A stretch of DNA of 40,858 bases from an uncultured Candidatus Berkelbacteria bacterium (GCA_903851235.1 CAINNR010000027.1:1-40858), one strand, 5' to 3'; numbered from the stretch's first letter, positions 16,614 through 25,175 are shown. The notes: a model not told the origin generated them from the sequence alone. Numbers and translations: made by a program.

Positions 16614-16680
16614 ATATATGATCTGATATCTATTCAAGCTAGATTAATGATTTTCTAATTTGATTGTAGCAAATAGATTT

Positions 16681-16707
16681 AAAAAAGGCAAGTCACTGCG
16701 ACTTGCC
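16681..16707 (-). terminator. intrinsic terminator of the small membrane protein
   Basis: On the minus strand GGCAAGTC-gcagt-GACTTGCC is followed by TTTTTTTAAA. The stem overlaps the stop codon of the gene at 16693. Confidence 0.9.
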
Positions 16708-16995
16708 GGAATCTTTTGGCTCAGAAATGAAAGCTTGGAGAAAAACACGCTCAAGCCCATACATGATAATCAGTGTTTCGTAAGCCCCATATGGCCGGTT
16801 GGATGGTGAAACTAACGATAAGATGACAATAGCAACCAGAGTCCAAACGCCAAGAATGGCGCAGCCCCTAACTAACCGCGGATTTGCCAGATAAAAGGAT
16901 TTGTCACATTCGGATCGGATCAACCAATCAAATGCCATCATCGGCCAAGCAACGTTCATTGCAATAAGCGAGAGAAAATCAAGGAACTTCTCCAT
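16693..16995 (-). CDS. orphan small membrane protein
   Basis: A 100-residue protein with two likely helices, at about residues 5-23 and 44-63 (GCAILGVWTLVAIVILSLV). Function unknown. ATG at 16995 has a ribosome site (AAGGGGAGCGATGCG). It has its own promoter (TTGTTT-17-TAGAAT) and an intrinsic terminator that overlaps its last codons, so it is a single-gene unit like the other orphan genes here. Confidence 0.65.
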   Translation of the reverse strand: MEKFLDFLSLIAMNVAWPMMAFDWLIRSECDKSFYLANPRLVRGCAILGVWTLVAIVILSLVSPSNRPYGAYETLIIMYGLERVFLQAFISEPKDSGKSQ

Positions 16996-17034
16996 CGCAT
17001 CGCTCCCCTTCGGTGGTTTCCGACTCTCCAGGTG

Positions 17035-17063
17035 ATTCTAGCTAAAATATAATAAAAAAACAA
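17035..17063 (-). promoter_or_regulatory. promoter of the small membrane protein
   Basis: On the minus strand TTGTTT and TAGAAT are 17 bases apart. The -35 lies in the T-run of the FG-GAP gene terminator. Confidence 0.5.
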
Positions 17064-17075
17064 GTCCCGAGGGAC
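17054..17075 (-). terminator. intrinsic terminator of the FG-GAP gene at 17114
   Basis: On the minus strand GTCCC-tc-GGGAC is followed by TTGTTTTTTT, about 40 bases after the stop. Confidence 0.75.
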
Positions 17076-17113
17076 CGACATTAATAGTTTTGATACCGTT
17101 AAACAGAGTTCAA

Positions 17114-19108
17114 TTAAAAACCAACGCCGGTGTTTGGTAAGGAGACGGCGGTCAATGTTGAGCTGGCATAATGGCTTTGGGCCGTGTATGAACCATTGGT
17201 GTCATACGCTCGAACATAAATCGTTCTTGGCTGGCCAGACGAGGAGTTTGGTACAGCACAGCTGAAACTTTCTCTCGTCGAGTTGAAAGCTCCATCGGTT
17301 GGCGTACAGTCACTCCAATCAGCCGAATAAGCATTACTGCCAAGGCTGTATTGGACCATCGCAATATTGGTTGTAGAGTTCGGGGCTGACACAATCCCAG
17401 TAACGCTGGTGGTGATATTGCCTAGGTAAAAAATACTGGAATCCATAGTAATCGTATGGGGAAAATTATAAACAAGATAAACATCTCCGGCGTCTCTTAA
17501 CCCCGGATCGGCGCTATAACCGTAGGCCGCTCCAGCAAGAAGATCCGGCTGACCATCACCATTCATGTCCTCAAACCTCGTATTATCACCGCCGGGGAAA
17601 CTTTGACTATCTGTAGCTCCATCATATCTAACGCTGTAAACCGAGTCCGCATCAAGATTGTTTCCAGTACCCTTATAAGTAGCAAGCATACTACCAAAAA
17701 AAACATAAAGAGTACCGGAAAATTGTCTGGAATTATGACTTGCAGCCGGAGCGCTGGAAACGATGTCTAAAACGCCATCATTATTGACATCAACCAAAGC
17801 CAGATAGTGAAATGACAAACTGTCGTTTTGCGCTGAACCGTCGATTCGTATATTGTAGTTGTTGGTATTTGTCATATCAATCATTTGGCCGGGCCCCGAG
17901 TATTTACTAATCAGACTGCTATATATGACATAAATCGACCCTGAATTTGTTTTAGAGTTATAATCTGCCTGTTGTCCCCCCAAGACTAAATCGGTTTTAC
18001 CGTCTCCATCGATATCTCCACTTACACTGGGAGAAACAGCCAATTTCTCGTCCGCCGACCCGTAATATAAAATACTGTAATTGGCAGAGTTGGCCAGATC
18101 AATATTCTGCCCAACACCAAGGTGACTGTTTACCAGCGAATTATTAATTACGTAGATAGCACCGCTACTACTTCTTGAGGCAATACTTGCCGTCACAGAG
18201 CCAACCATTAGATCCAATTTACCATCGCTGTCAATATCGGCTACGTTGATATCGGGATCGCCAAGATCATCCCCGGATGAAGCCCCATCATACCTCAAAT
18301 TATATTTTGATGGATCTGACATATCGATAGTCTGGCCAACACCCGAGTAACCGCTCAACAAACTATCATAGACTATCCAAACAGCCCCCGAACGACCATT
18401 ACCATAATGTGCTTGAGTAGAATCCATTATCAGATCATTTTTCCCGTTGTTATTAAGATCAGCAACAGTAGAATAGTCACCAAAATTGTCTGTTGCTGAG
18501 GCGCCATCGAACCGCATATTCCAATTGGTCGAAATTGCCATATCAACGTTGTTTCCCGTTCCGGAGTATTTATCTATCAGAGAATCTAATATTACATACA
18601 GAGAACCTGACGTGGGCCTACCATTGGGACTTTCAAGTACTCCAGCCACGACGATGTCCGGTTTGCCGTTATTATTGACATCAGCAGTAAACGCACTAGC
18701 ATAACCGAACCTGCCATTTATCGTTGACCCGTCATATCTGATTGTATAATTTGATGGGTCGGAAAGTTCGACATCTTTTCCCGTACCAATGATTTTGTTA
18801 TATAAGGTTCCGTTAATGTAATATAGTGACCCGGAATCAGTTCTCCCGTTATTGTCAGCTCTTTCAGCACCTACAATAAAATCTTTTATGCCATCGCCAT
18901 CGACATCTGCAGCTGAAATGCTATCAAACCTTCCTAATTTATCAGCGACGGTCGCCCCTTTAAATCGGATATTGTAGCTCGCTGGGTCGGCCATATCGTG
19001 GGTAGCGGGTGTAGAAGCTAAGACATTTAACTTCAAAATGGGCAACAAAAAACCGACAACAAGAGCAGTCAAGACAAAAATATATTTCCATTTCACGAAT
19101 ATCTTCAT
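17114..19108 (-). CDS. secreted FG-GAP repeat protein, C-terminal LPNTGVGF
   Basis: A signal peptide (basic KIFVKWK, hydrophobic stretch, probable cleavage near LNVLAS) precedes seven repeats of about 70 residues. Each starts like YNIRFDGA and contains a calcium-loop pattern such as DVDGDGIKD or DVNNNGKPD. Seven FG-GAP repeats suggest an integrin-alpha-like seven-bladed propeller, probably for adhesion or ligand binding outside the cell. The last residues are SLPNTGVGF, an LPxTG-like motif with no hydrophobic tail behind it. It is a paralogue of 19262-21211. The stop is followed by a terminator. Confidence 0.88.
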   Translation of the reverse strand: MKIFVKWKYIFVLTALVVGFLLPILKLNVLASTPATHDMADPASYNIRFKGATVADKLGRFDSISAADVDGDGIKDFIVGAERADNNGRTDSGSLYYINGTLYNKIIGTGKDVELSDPSNYTIRYDGSTINGRFGYASAFTADVNNNGKPDIVVAGVLESPNGRPTSGSLYVILDSLIDKYSGTGNNVDMAISTNWNMRFDGASATDNFGDYSTVADLNNNGKNDLIMDSTQAHYGNGRSGAVWIVYDSLLSGYSGVGQTIDMSDPSKYNLRYDGASSGDDLGDPDINVADIDSDGKLDLMVGSVTASIASRSSSGAIYVINNSLVNSHLGVGQNIDLANSANYSILYYGSADEKLAVSPSVSGDIDGDGKTDLVLGGQQADYNSKTNSGSIYVIYSSLISKYSGPGQMIDMTNTNNYNIRIDGSAQNDSLSFHYLALVDVNNDGVLDIVSSAPAASHNSRQFSGTLYVFFGSMLATYKGTGNNLDADSVYSVRYDGATDSQSFPGGDNTRFEDMNGDGQPDLLAGAAYGYSADPGLRDAGDVYLVYNFPHTITMDSSIFYLGNITTSVTGIVSAPNSTTNIAMVQYSLGSNAYSADWSDCTPTDGAFNSTRESFSCAVPNSSSGQPRTIYVRAYDTNGSYTAQSHYASSTLTAVSLPNTGVGF

Positions 19109-19261
19109 ATTTATTTACTCAAATAGACCGAGCTAGATGATTAAACTATTTCTCCCCCAATTATTGCCTGACATATATATTTTATCGCAGAAGAACCAAG
19201 TTAGAAATCCAGCGATATAACAGTTGGCACTGATAGTACTAATAATTTTTTAAATCATCGG

Positions 19262-21211
19262 CTAAAAACCGACGCCGGTATTGGGAAAGGCAACAGTACT
19301 ACCTGGAAAATTGAATGTCATGGTTGGTTGATCAACCGATGCCGTAATTACGCCATCGGTGTCGATTGCTCGAAAAGTTACCTGTTGACTGGTTGCAAAA
19401 CTCCTATCAAATGAGCAACTGAAGTTTGCCGAGTCGCCGTTAAATGATCCACCGACCGGTATACAATTGTTCCAATTTCCACTACCGATTTTGTATTCGA
19501 CTAATGATGGTTTGGTTACTGACTTTGAGTAATCAATTGTGCCGGAAATTTGATAATTATTGCCCGAGATAACCAAACTTGATGAGTTAACAGAAATCGT
19601 GTGCGGAAAACCAAGGATTATATAAAACGCACCAGCATCAGTTGCTCCGTTATTATCAATAAATGATGATTCCACCAATATGTCTTGACTACCGTCAGCG
19701 TTAATATCAAAAGTCTCCAAACTCATACCCAATTCGTCCATCGACAACTCTCCATCATACCTCCGCGAGAAAACGCCGGTATCATTGACACCAAACTCGA
19801 TAGTTTGGCCCAACTGATGCATCTTGGAGTTGAACAAGCTATTTTCCAGAACATAGATTGAGCCATTGTAGGTAAGCCCATGGCTTGAAGCTCCCATGAA
19901 AGTTATTAAAATTTCGTCAAGAGAGTCGTTGTTAATGTCGGCGTAGCTAAACATTGGTACACCGCCAGGAGCTATACTATTGTTAATTCTTAGGGAATAA
20001 TTGTTGGCATTTAATAGGTCAACTTCTTTGTGACCCGAGTAGGAACGACCGAAAACCGAATCCGGGACATAATAAAGCGCTCCATAGCCCTGTGATCCTG
20101 GCGGTATTTCATAGCCCGATGAAGACAAGAACAAATCCCTGATACCGTCTCCATCAACGTCATAATCGAATGTTTCAGATAAATTGTACATTTGAGAGTT
20201 ATCTGCAGGTCCGTCAAACTCGATATTATATGTGCTTGGTTGACCAACATTATAGGCGTGCCCATCTTGGAACCCAGACATCGTGGTGTCATCGATCACC
20301 CAAATAGCACCATTGTTGACTCTGCCTAGGGTACTGGCATGAGCGGAACTAATAATCGTTTCATTTTTCGAATCAGAATCAAGATCTTTAACCATTGGGA
20401 ATGAAAACACATCATTGGCACTGGCGCCGTCAATACGAAAACTGTAGTTGGTAACTCCCAGATAGTCAAATGTATAATTATTGCCGGTCGGCGTCACGAT
20501 CTGGCTTCTGATTAATCCGTTTCGCAAAAAATACGCCGAACCGCTGTTGCCACCGTTATTATCTGCATGACCAGCACCGACAATAATGTCTGGCGTTCCA
20601 TCGTTATCAAAATCTTCACTGGAAAATCCGTCTCGCGAGATCCTATCTCCGCCTGCGGCCCCATCATAACGTATAGTAAAGTTATTGTTACTTGCCATAT
20701 CAATGTTGTTGCCTGTACCGGAATATCTAGCCAATATAGTACCACTGACTAAATACAGAGAGCCACTTTGGCTTCCGTTATAGTCGACTATGGAAGAACC
20801 GACTAATAAATCCGGCTTGCCGTCTCGATCGAAATCAGCAACTTTAATATTTTTTTCCGCTAAATTATCACCATCCTTTGGACCGTCAAACCTTAAACTG
20901 TACTTTGTCGGGTCGGATAGATTGATCGTTTGCTTGGTTTGAATCAAACTCTGGAGCAGAGAATCATATATAACATAGAGAGCGCCATTTTCAACCCTGC
21001 CATACGTGCTGGCCGAATAAGCGTCTAAGACCAAATCTGGTTTTCCGTTGCCATTAACATCCATGAAATGTGAATTTCGAAAGTCGCCACCTAACTGATC
21101 GCCGGCACTAGCACCTTCGATTTTGAGGTTGTAAGTTGAAGGATCGTTAAACCAATGAATTTGCGGGTCGGAACTTCCGGCCACAACAGGCTTGACCAGA
21201 AAAGTCGACAA
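19262..21211 (-). CDS. secreted FG-GAP repeat protein, C-terminal FPNTGVGF
   Basis: Paralogue of the downstream gene, also with seven FG-GAP repeats (YNLKIEGASAGDQLGG is the first) carrying DVNGNGKPD-type calcium loops, then a C-terminal domain ending AFPNTGVGF. The ORF track starts at a TTG at 21211, which cuts the signal peptide in half. The same frame is open back to 21268, where ATT follows AAGGAGGGAAT and would restore a full signal peptide (IFVKLSNNIWQWFFCLIFVL). I keep the TTG coordinate but think the true start is upstream. tRNA-Leu(CAG) lies just upstream. Confidence 0.85.
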   Translation of the reverse strand: MSTFLVKPVVAGSSDPQIHWFNDPSTYNLKIEGASAGDQLGGDFRNSHFMDVNGNGKPDLVLDAYSASTYGRVENGALYVIYDSLLQSLIQTKQTINLSDPTKYSLRFDGPKDGDNLAEKNIKVADFDRDGKPDLLVGSSIVDYNGSQSGSLYLVSGTILARYSGTGNNIDMASNNNFTIRYDGAAGGDRISRDGFSSEDFDNDGTPDIIVGAGHADNNGGNSGSAYFLRNGLIRSQIVTPTGNNYTFDYLGVTNYSFRIDGASANDVFSFPMVKDLDSDSKNETIISSAHASTLGRVNNGAIWVIDDTTMSGFQDGHAYNVGQPSTYNIEFDGPADNSQMYNLSETFDYDVDGDGIRDLFLSSSGYEIPPGSQGYGALYYVPDSVFGRSYSGHKEVDLLNANNYSLRINNSIAPGGVPMFSYADINNDSLDEILITFMGASSHGLTYNGSIYVLENSLFNSKMHQLGQTIEFGVNDTGVFSRRYDGELSMDELGMSLETFDINADGSQDILVESSFIDNNGATDAGAFYIILGFPHTISVNSSSLVISGNNYQISGTIDYSKSVTKPSLVEYKIGSGNWNNCIPVGGSFNGDSANFSCSFDRSFATSQQVTFRAIDTDGVITASVDQPTMTFNFPGSTVAFPNTGVGF

Positions 21212-21324
21212 AACAAAAATCAGGCAGAAAAACCATTGCCAGATATTGTTCGATAATTTAACGAAAATATTCCCTCCTTGATAAAACTCAGGATTAATTT
21301 TATTCTATCACAAAAATTTATTTT

Positions 21325-21411
21325 TGGTGGGCGAAAGAGGACTTGAACCTCCACGACCTTGCGGCCACAGCGCTCTGAACGCTGCGTGTCTACCAATTCC
21401 ACCATTCGCCC
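21325..21411 (-). tRNA. tRNA-Leu (anticodon CAG)
   Basis: Acceptor GGGCGAA/TTCGCCC. Stem CAGCG/CGCTG with loop TTCAGAG (anticodon CAG). Long variable arm (GTGGCCGCAAGGTC) and encoded CCA. Confidence 0.95.
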
Positions 21412-21457
21412 GTTTTATTGAATTGCAAATCATGTGATCAATTCATACTGCTTATTA

Positions 21458-23029
21458 TTACGGCCGTACTCTCTTGGTTTTTAAATACCAATTGGAAAAA
21501 TCGTTCAGATGATCCCATGGTTCGAAACCTTTGATGCCGACGATTCCCAAAACCGAGGACTTGGTTGAAAAAACGAAGTTTTGGTTTGGCAGAAATATTA
21601 CCGGAACTTGGTCGCTAAGAATGGCAAAAAATTGATCATATTTCTGGTTTCTCGCCCTGCTGTCGGCTGTCATTCTGGCGTCCTCCAAAAGCAGATCGGC
21701 GGCTTTATTGGAAAAACCGGAGAAATTATTGCCGCTGGCAATTTGGCTCGAATGCCAAAAAGGATATGGATCGCGGTCGTAACTGGAATCAAAGCCGTAC
21801 AAAACCGCTTCGTAATCCCGCTTGGCCAATAAATTGGTATAATCCACAGCGCCTTTTTTGTCGATGGTGATGTTGATTCCACGTTTAGCATATTCGGTTT
21901 GCAAATTTTCAGCGGTCGAAACGGAAAGCGGCTTATCCAAAACCAGAAGTTTAAACGATATTTTCGGAGAAAATATCTGGCTGGAATTTATTTTTTTTCG
22001 GATGGCAACATCTTTGAATTTATTGTTGGCGAGGTTGAAAACCAAACCAAAATCACGCGAAGTTGTAAATGAGAAGTTGGAAACATCATCTTTCTTGATC
22101 GTAAGACCGGCAACAGCCGAACTGCCAAACCAGGAGTTGAACTTGTCACTCGCCTGAGTTTCATCGCTTGTAATCTGGAAATCAACCTCAGAGATGTACG
22201 GCTTCTGACCAAAATAATTTTCCGACCTCTGGAGAATCACCTCATCAATTGAATTATTGTTACCGGAAACCGCTTTGTCGAATTTATATGGTCCGGTCCC
22301 AACTGGTGAAGAAGAAATTGACGAAGCATCAATATGGGCGGGAATAATTCCAAACAAAGTATTATAGATAAAAGCTCCATAGGGGCTCTTCAGTTGGAAA
22401 ACTACCGTATTTTGGTCGGGAGTTGTAACCCCAACATCCGCCCAAGCGTCAAAATATGGGCTTTTGATGTTATCATCCTTTATTGAATTGATAGTCGCTG
22501 CAACATCAGCCGATGAAAATTCGGCGCCATCCTGCCAAACAACGTTGTCACGCAAATGGAAGGTGTAAGTTTTGCCATCAGCCGAAATTTCCCAACTCTT
22601 TGCCAGATCCGGCGCGATTGTGCCATCGGCAATGATTTTTGTCAGCCCCGAATAGATTAGTTGATTGATCGTTCTGTCGGTGTCGGTTTTTGCCAAAACC
22701 GGATTTAAATATTTCGCCTCTCCGACTAAAACTTCAGAATAAGTCCCGCCAACGGCCGGAACCTTATTAGTTTTTGATAACCAATCGCGATCGAATTTAT
22801 AACCACTAAGGCCGAGAAAAATGACTAGCAAAATACCGAGCGCAATTTTATCGACTCGATTTAAAACTCGTGGCAAGCGGGTTAAGCGACGAAAAAAATT
22901 CCCGGTGATTGATATTAGCGGTTTGATTTTGTCTGATAAAATAGTTCCCCAATTCCTAACTATTCGTTTTTTGTTTTTTGTTTTTTGTTTTTTCTCCCTA
23001 TGTCCCCAAAAATCGCTGATGTCAGCCAT
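21458..23029 (-). CDS. ABC-transporter peptide-binding protein (SBP family 5), membrane-anchored
   Basis: Captures peptides (or nickel) outside the cell for an ABC importer. A long basic N-terminus precedes one membrane helix at about residues 64-80 (ALGILLVIFLGLSGY), not a lipobox. The family-5 core begins GGTYSEVLVGEAKYLNPVLA, with PDLAKSWEISADGKTYTFHL and VVWQDGAEFSSADVAATINS; the C-terminal part ends in DQVPVIFLPNQNF. Length 523 is normal. No permease or ATPase genes are nearby. ATG at 23029 has a ribosome site (CCAAGGAGAACC), 15 bp after secG, so the two are cotranscribed. Confidence 0.9.
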   Translation of the reverse strand: MADISDFWGHREKKQKTKNKKRIVRNWGTILSDKIKPLISITGNFFRRLTRLPRVLNRVDKIALGILLVIFLGLSGYKFDRDWLSKTNKVPAVGGTYSEVLVGEAKYLNPVLAKTDTDRTINQLIYSGLTKIIADGTIAPDLAKSWEISADGKTYTFHLRDNVVWQDGAEFSSADVAATINSIKDDNIKSPYFDAWADVGVTTPDQNTVVFQLKSPYGAFIYNTLFGIIPAHIDASSISSSPVGTGPYKFDKAVSGNNNSIDEVILQRSENYFGQKPYISEVDFQITSDETQASDKFNSWFGSSAVAGLTIKKDDVSNFSFTTSRDFGLVFNLANNKFKDVAIRKKINSSQIFSPKISFKLLVLDKPLSVSTAENLQTEYAKRGINITIDKKGAVDYTNLLAKRDYEAVLYGFDSSYDRDPYPFWHSSQIASGNNFSGFSNKAADLLLEDARMTADSRARNQKYDQFFAILSDQVPVIFLPNQNFVFSTKSSVLGIVGIKGFEPWDHLNDFSNWYLKTKRVRP

Positions 23030-23044
23030 GGTTCTCCTTGGAGA

Positions 23045-23266
23045 TTAAGATAGAAAAAGCGGGATTGTTACCGAGGCGACAAACAGAACAATAAAAACAA
23101 TGGTTGCATAAAAGAGCACCTTTTCCAGTCCACGTTTTGAACGATAAAAATTGCCTTCGCCACCAAACGCGCCACCCAAACCTGACCCCTGTTGTTGCAT
23201 CAAAATCGAGACAATAACCAATATTGCTAAAACCAACTGAACGATTTGCAATGTTTTTGTAAGCAT
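23045..23266 (-). CDS. secG: preprotein translocase subunit SecG
   Basis: Small subunit of the SecYEG export channel in the cytoplasmic membrane. Two helices are at residues 5-23 and 52-71. Between them lies the family hallmark SILMQQQGSGLGGAFGGEGN, and then RSKRGLEKVL. Length 73 is typical. It is followed by the peptide-binding protein gene in the same operon. Confidence 0.95.
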   Translation of the reverse strand: MLTKTLQIVQLVLAILVIVSILMQQQGSGLGGAFGGEGNFYRSKRGLEKVLFYATIVFIVLFVASVTIPLFLS

Positions 23267-23386
23267 AATATATTAATTCAAAAATTAAAACTCAAAATGC
23301 AAAATTCAGAAATTTACTATCAGAGTTTGTCCACCGTAGACGAACTCGATAATTTTATATTTTGATTTTTAAATTTTAATTTTTTT

Positions 23387-23684
23387 TGGTGCCGATGGCC
23401 AGAATCGAACTGGCGACACGAGGATTTTCCTCTGGTTGGACTATCTCATCACCCTGCCATTGTCAAATGTCGTGGGGTGCCGGGCGCTAATGCAGGATTA
23501 TCGTTGGGGCTCACCTGCTAGTCTCTACACCTTATCGCAAACTTTTAACCCTTGCGATCTTGGCTCGGGATTGTCTTTTAATCTCTCAAAAGAGTTTCCC
23601 CGAATTCACCCGGTTTTTAATCGTTGATTACTCAACGATGGACCGAAAATTCAGTCCACTGCTCTACCACTGAGCTACATCGGC
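23387..23684 (-). tRNA. tRNA-Phe (anticodon GAA) interrupted by a group I intron
   Basis: The 5' exon is 23653-23684 and the 3' exon 23387-23429 (with CCA). Joined, they give acceptor GCCGATG/CATCGGC, D-arm AGCTCAGTGGTAGAGC, anticodon stem GTGGA/TCCTC with loop CTGAAAA (anticodon GAA), and T-arm GCCAGTTCGATTCTGGC. The interruption falls in the anticodon loop between positions 33 and 34. One U-U mismatch lies in the anticodon stem. tRNA-Cys lies upstream and may share its promoter. Confidence 0.92.
23430..23652 (-). ncRNA. group I self-splicing intron in tRNA-Phe
   Basis: The 223-nt insert has the marks of a small group I intron. The exon end GGACT pairs with the internal guide GGTCC, with the expected U-G pair at the 5' splice site (P1). 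TTTTC just before the guide pairs with the 3' exon GAAAA (P10). P2 is ATCGTTGA-gtaa-TCAACGAT. Core strings AATCCCGAGCCAAG and GGTGTAGAGACTA resemble cyanobacterial tRNA-Leu introns, and GATAGTCC completes P7. The intron ends in G. It encodes no protein. The subgroup (IC3-like) is my inference. Confidence 0.9.
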
Positions 23685-23863
23685 ATAAAATTGAAACTTT
23701 ACTCCTTGCATCCAACCTACAATTTTCAAATTCAATTTTGAATCCATGATTGTTAGATGCAAAGTTCCGTTTTCCAATTTCTTCCCCCGATATTCTTTTT
23801 TGATTCAACAATCCGTAGTCTCCAAAAAATTTTCTGTTTTAATTATTGGTTGGTTATCTATCT

Positions 23864-23937
23864 TGGAGGCCTCGGCCGGAATTGAACCGGCGTACGCGGT
23901 TTTGCAGACCGCTGCGTAACCACTCCGCCACGAGGCC
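23864..23937 (-). tRNA. tRNA-Cys (anticodon GCA)
   Basis: Acceptor GGCCTCG/CGAGGCC with the T discriminator typical of tRNA-Cys. Loop CTGCAAA (anticodon GCA). Encoded CCA. A good promoter lies upstream at 23950-23978. The 179 bases between it and tRNA-Phe hold nothing I recognise. Confidence 0.95.
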
Positions 23938-23949
23938 AGTCTATTGAAT

Positions 23950-23978
23950 ATCTTAACTCAATTAGTTATTTTTGTAAA
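23950..23978 (-). promoter_or_regulatory. promoter of tRNA-Cys (and perhaps tRNA-Phe)
   Basis: On the minus strand TTTACA and TAAGAT are 17 bases apart, with the tRNA starting 12 bases downstream of the -10. Confidence 0.7.
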
Positions 23979-23997
23979 TGATTTCCATCGCAGAGCC

Positions 23998-24026
23998 TTT
24001 ACAATTCTGATTTTTTTTGCCATACT
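23998..24026 (+). promoter_or_regulatory. promoter of the HAD gene
   Basis: TTTACA and CATACT are 17 bases apart, about 45 bases before the start codon. Confidence 0.5.
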
Positions 24027-24071
24027 GTTAGTGCCGATCGTGCTGAATTAAGAAAGAAGGTGATGAATTTG

Positions 24072-24620
24072 ATGTCATATGCCGGTCATGGTTATCCACT
24101 CCCAACATGGACCGCCAATTCCGTCGGGGACATTGACTTCAAAGTCATCAAAGAAGCAGGTGTCCTGTATTGTCTGCTAGACTTGGACGGAACTTTCACT
24201 CCGACGTTGTCAATGGATGTTTGTCAAAACGCAGTTAGAAACATCCAAACCGCCTTGTGGGAGGGTTTTATCCGAGCGGCTTGTATTATTTCCAATGTCG
24301 GAGTTTGGCCACTAGCCCATCGTGTTTCGGCGATTGCCACAAAGTACCACTTGCCACATCATGCCTGCTACTGGCCTTGGCCGATGAAACCTTCGGTCAA
24401 AGCTTTCGAACACGCCTCGGCGTTGATCACATCCGATACCGATCACCATAAATTTGTAATCATTGGTGATCAGCGTTCTGACATGGAAGCGACTAAGTAC
24501 GGGTATCGGACGATTCTGGTTCCACCTCTTGGAACATCGACCTGGTGGAATAGTTGGAAACGTAAGATGGAAGATGACCACCGGCGCCGAATAGGCGCAA
24601 GATTCCCCCACGAACTTTAA
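24072..24620 (+). CDS. HAD-superfamily hydrolase (YqeG-like class)
   Basis: Predicted phosphatase. LLDLDGTFTP is the nucleophile motif DxDxT, IISNVG is motif II, the Lys in PMKPSVKAF is motif III, and IIGDQRSDMEATK is motif IV. The arrangement resembles YqeG, but the C-terminal region differs and the substrate is unknown. The ORF track starts at GTG 24060. I prefer ATG 24072 (MSYAGHGY), because AAGGTGAT fits the 16S tail at a proper distance, as in the other orphan genes. It has its own promoter and a terminator that overlaps the stop. Confidence 0.82.
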   Translation: MSYAGHGYPLPTWTANSVGDIDFKVIKEAGVLYCLLDLDGTFTPTLSMDVCQNAVRNIQTALWEGFIRAACIISNVGVWPLAHRVSAIATKYHLPHHACYWPWPMKPSVKAFEHASALITSDTDHHKFVIIGDQRSDMEATKYGYRTILVPPLGTSTWWNSWKRKMEDDHRRRIGARFPHEL

Positions 24621-24648
24621 TCGCGGCTAATACTGCGATTTTTTTTAT
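24619..24648 (+). terminator. intrinsic terminator of the HAD gene
   Basis: AATCGC pairs with GCGATT around GGCTAATACT and is followed by TTTTTTTAT; the stem overlaps the stop codon. Confidence 0.85.
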
Positions 24649-24649
24649 C

Positions 24650-24678
24650 TTTACAATTTCTATTAGTTTTGATAACAT
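24650..24678 (+). promoter_or_regulatory. promoter of tRNA-Gly
   Basis: TTTACA and TAACAT are 17 bases apart; the tRNA starts 11 bases after the -10. Confidence 0.7.
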
Positions 24679-24688
24679 TTTATCAGTT

Positions 24689-24764
24689 GCGAGAGTAGCT
24701 CAGTTGGTAGAGCGCGTCCTTGCCAAGGATGAGGTCGCGGGTTCAAGTCCCGTCTCTCGCTCCA
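24689..24764 (+). tRNA. tRNA-Gly (anticodon GCC)
   Basis: Acceptor GCGAGAG/CTCTCGC, D-arm AGCTCAGTTGGTAGAGC, anticodon stem with loop TGCCAAG (anticodon GCC), T-arm GCGGGTTCAAGTCCCGT, T discriminator and encoded CCA. Confidence 0.95.
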
Positions 24765-24794
24765 TACCCACTATATATATGATAAAAAAATATT

Positions 24795-25136
24795 ATGAGC
24801 AGAAAAAGTCGACTAAAAAAGAAAAATAAGCAAAAATTACAGAAGCGTTTCGAGGAAGTTTCGCCGCAAGTAGAAGACGAAGTTGTTGACGATTTGACAG
24901 TTGATTCCGATCAGTCAAATCAAGTTGATAAGAAAAAAGTCGTGGCGGCAGAATCGGATAGTATCATTGACACACCAACTCGCAAATTGATCGGCCGAGA
25001 TGTCCGAATGATACTTTTCACTCTCGTCGGGTTAGCGATAGTTCTTGTTGCGGTCAAAATTCTTCAACAACAAAGCGGTTATATCGACACTTTTGGCAAT
25101 TGGCTCTACAAGATCACAAATATACAGACGATGTAA
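24795..25136 (+). CDS. small single-pass membrane protein
   Basis: Unknown function. The N-terminus is very basic (SRKSRLKKKNKQKLQKRF), an acidic stretch follows, and one helix lies at about residues 73-91 (ILFTLVGLAIVLVAVKIL). The short outer tail ends at TNIQTM. It lies 30 bp after tRNA-Gly and may share its transcript. A terminator follows 6 bases after the stop. Confidence 0.72.
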   Translation: MSRKSRLKKKNKQKLQKRFEEVSPQVEDEVVDDLTVDSDQSNQVDKKKVVAAESDSIIDTPTRKLIGRDVRMILFTLVGLAIVLVAVKILQQQSGYIDTFGNWLYKITNIQTM

Positions 25137-25142
25137 TTACTA

Positions 25143-25175
25143 AAATCCAAACGCAGGAAGTTTGGATTTTTATTT
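25143..25175 (+). terminator. intrinsic terminator of the small membrane protein
   Basis: AAATCCAAAC-gcaggaa-GTTTGGATTT is a perfect 10-bp hairpin followed by TTATTTT. Confidence 0.9.

Noticed and set aside
21220-21405. 61-residue minus-strand ORF
   Set aside because: It starts inside tRNA-Leu(CAG) and is a different frame of the FG-GAP leader.
23436-23627. 63-residue plus-strand ORF
   Set aside because: It lies antisense within the group I intron and has no ribosome site.
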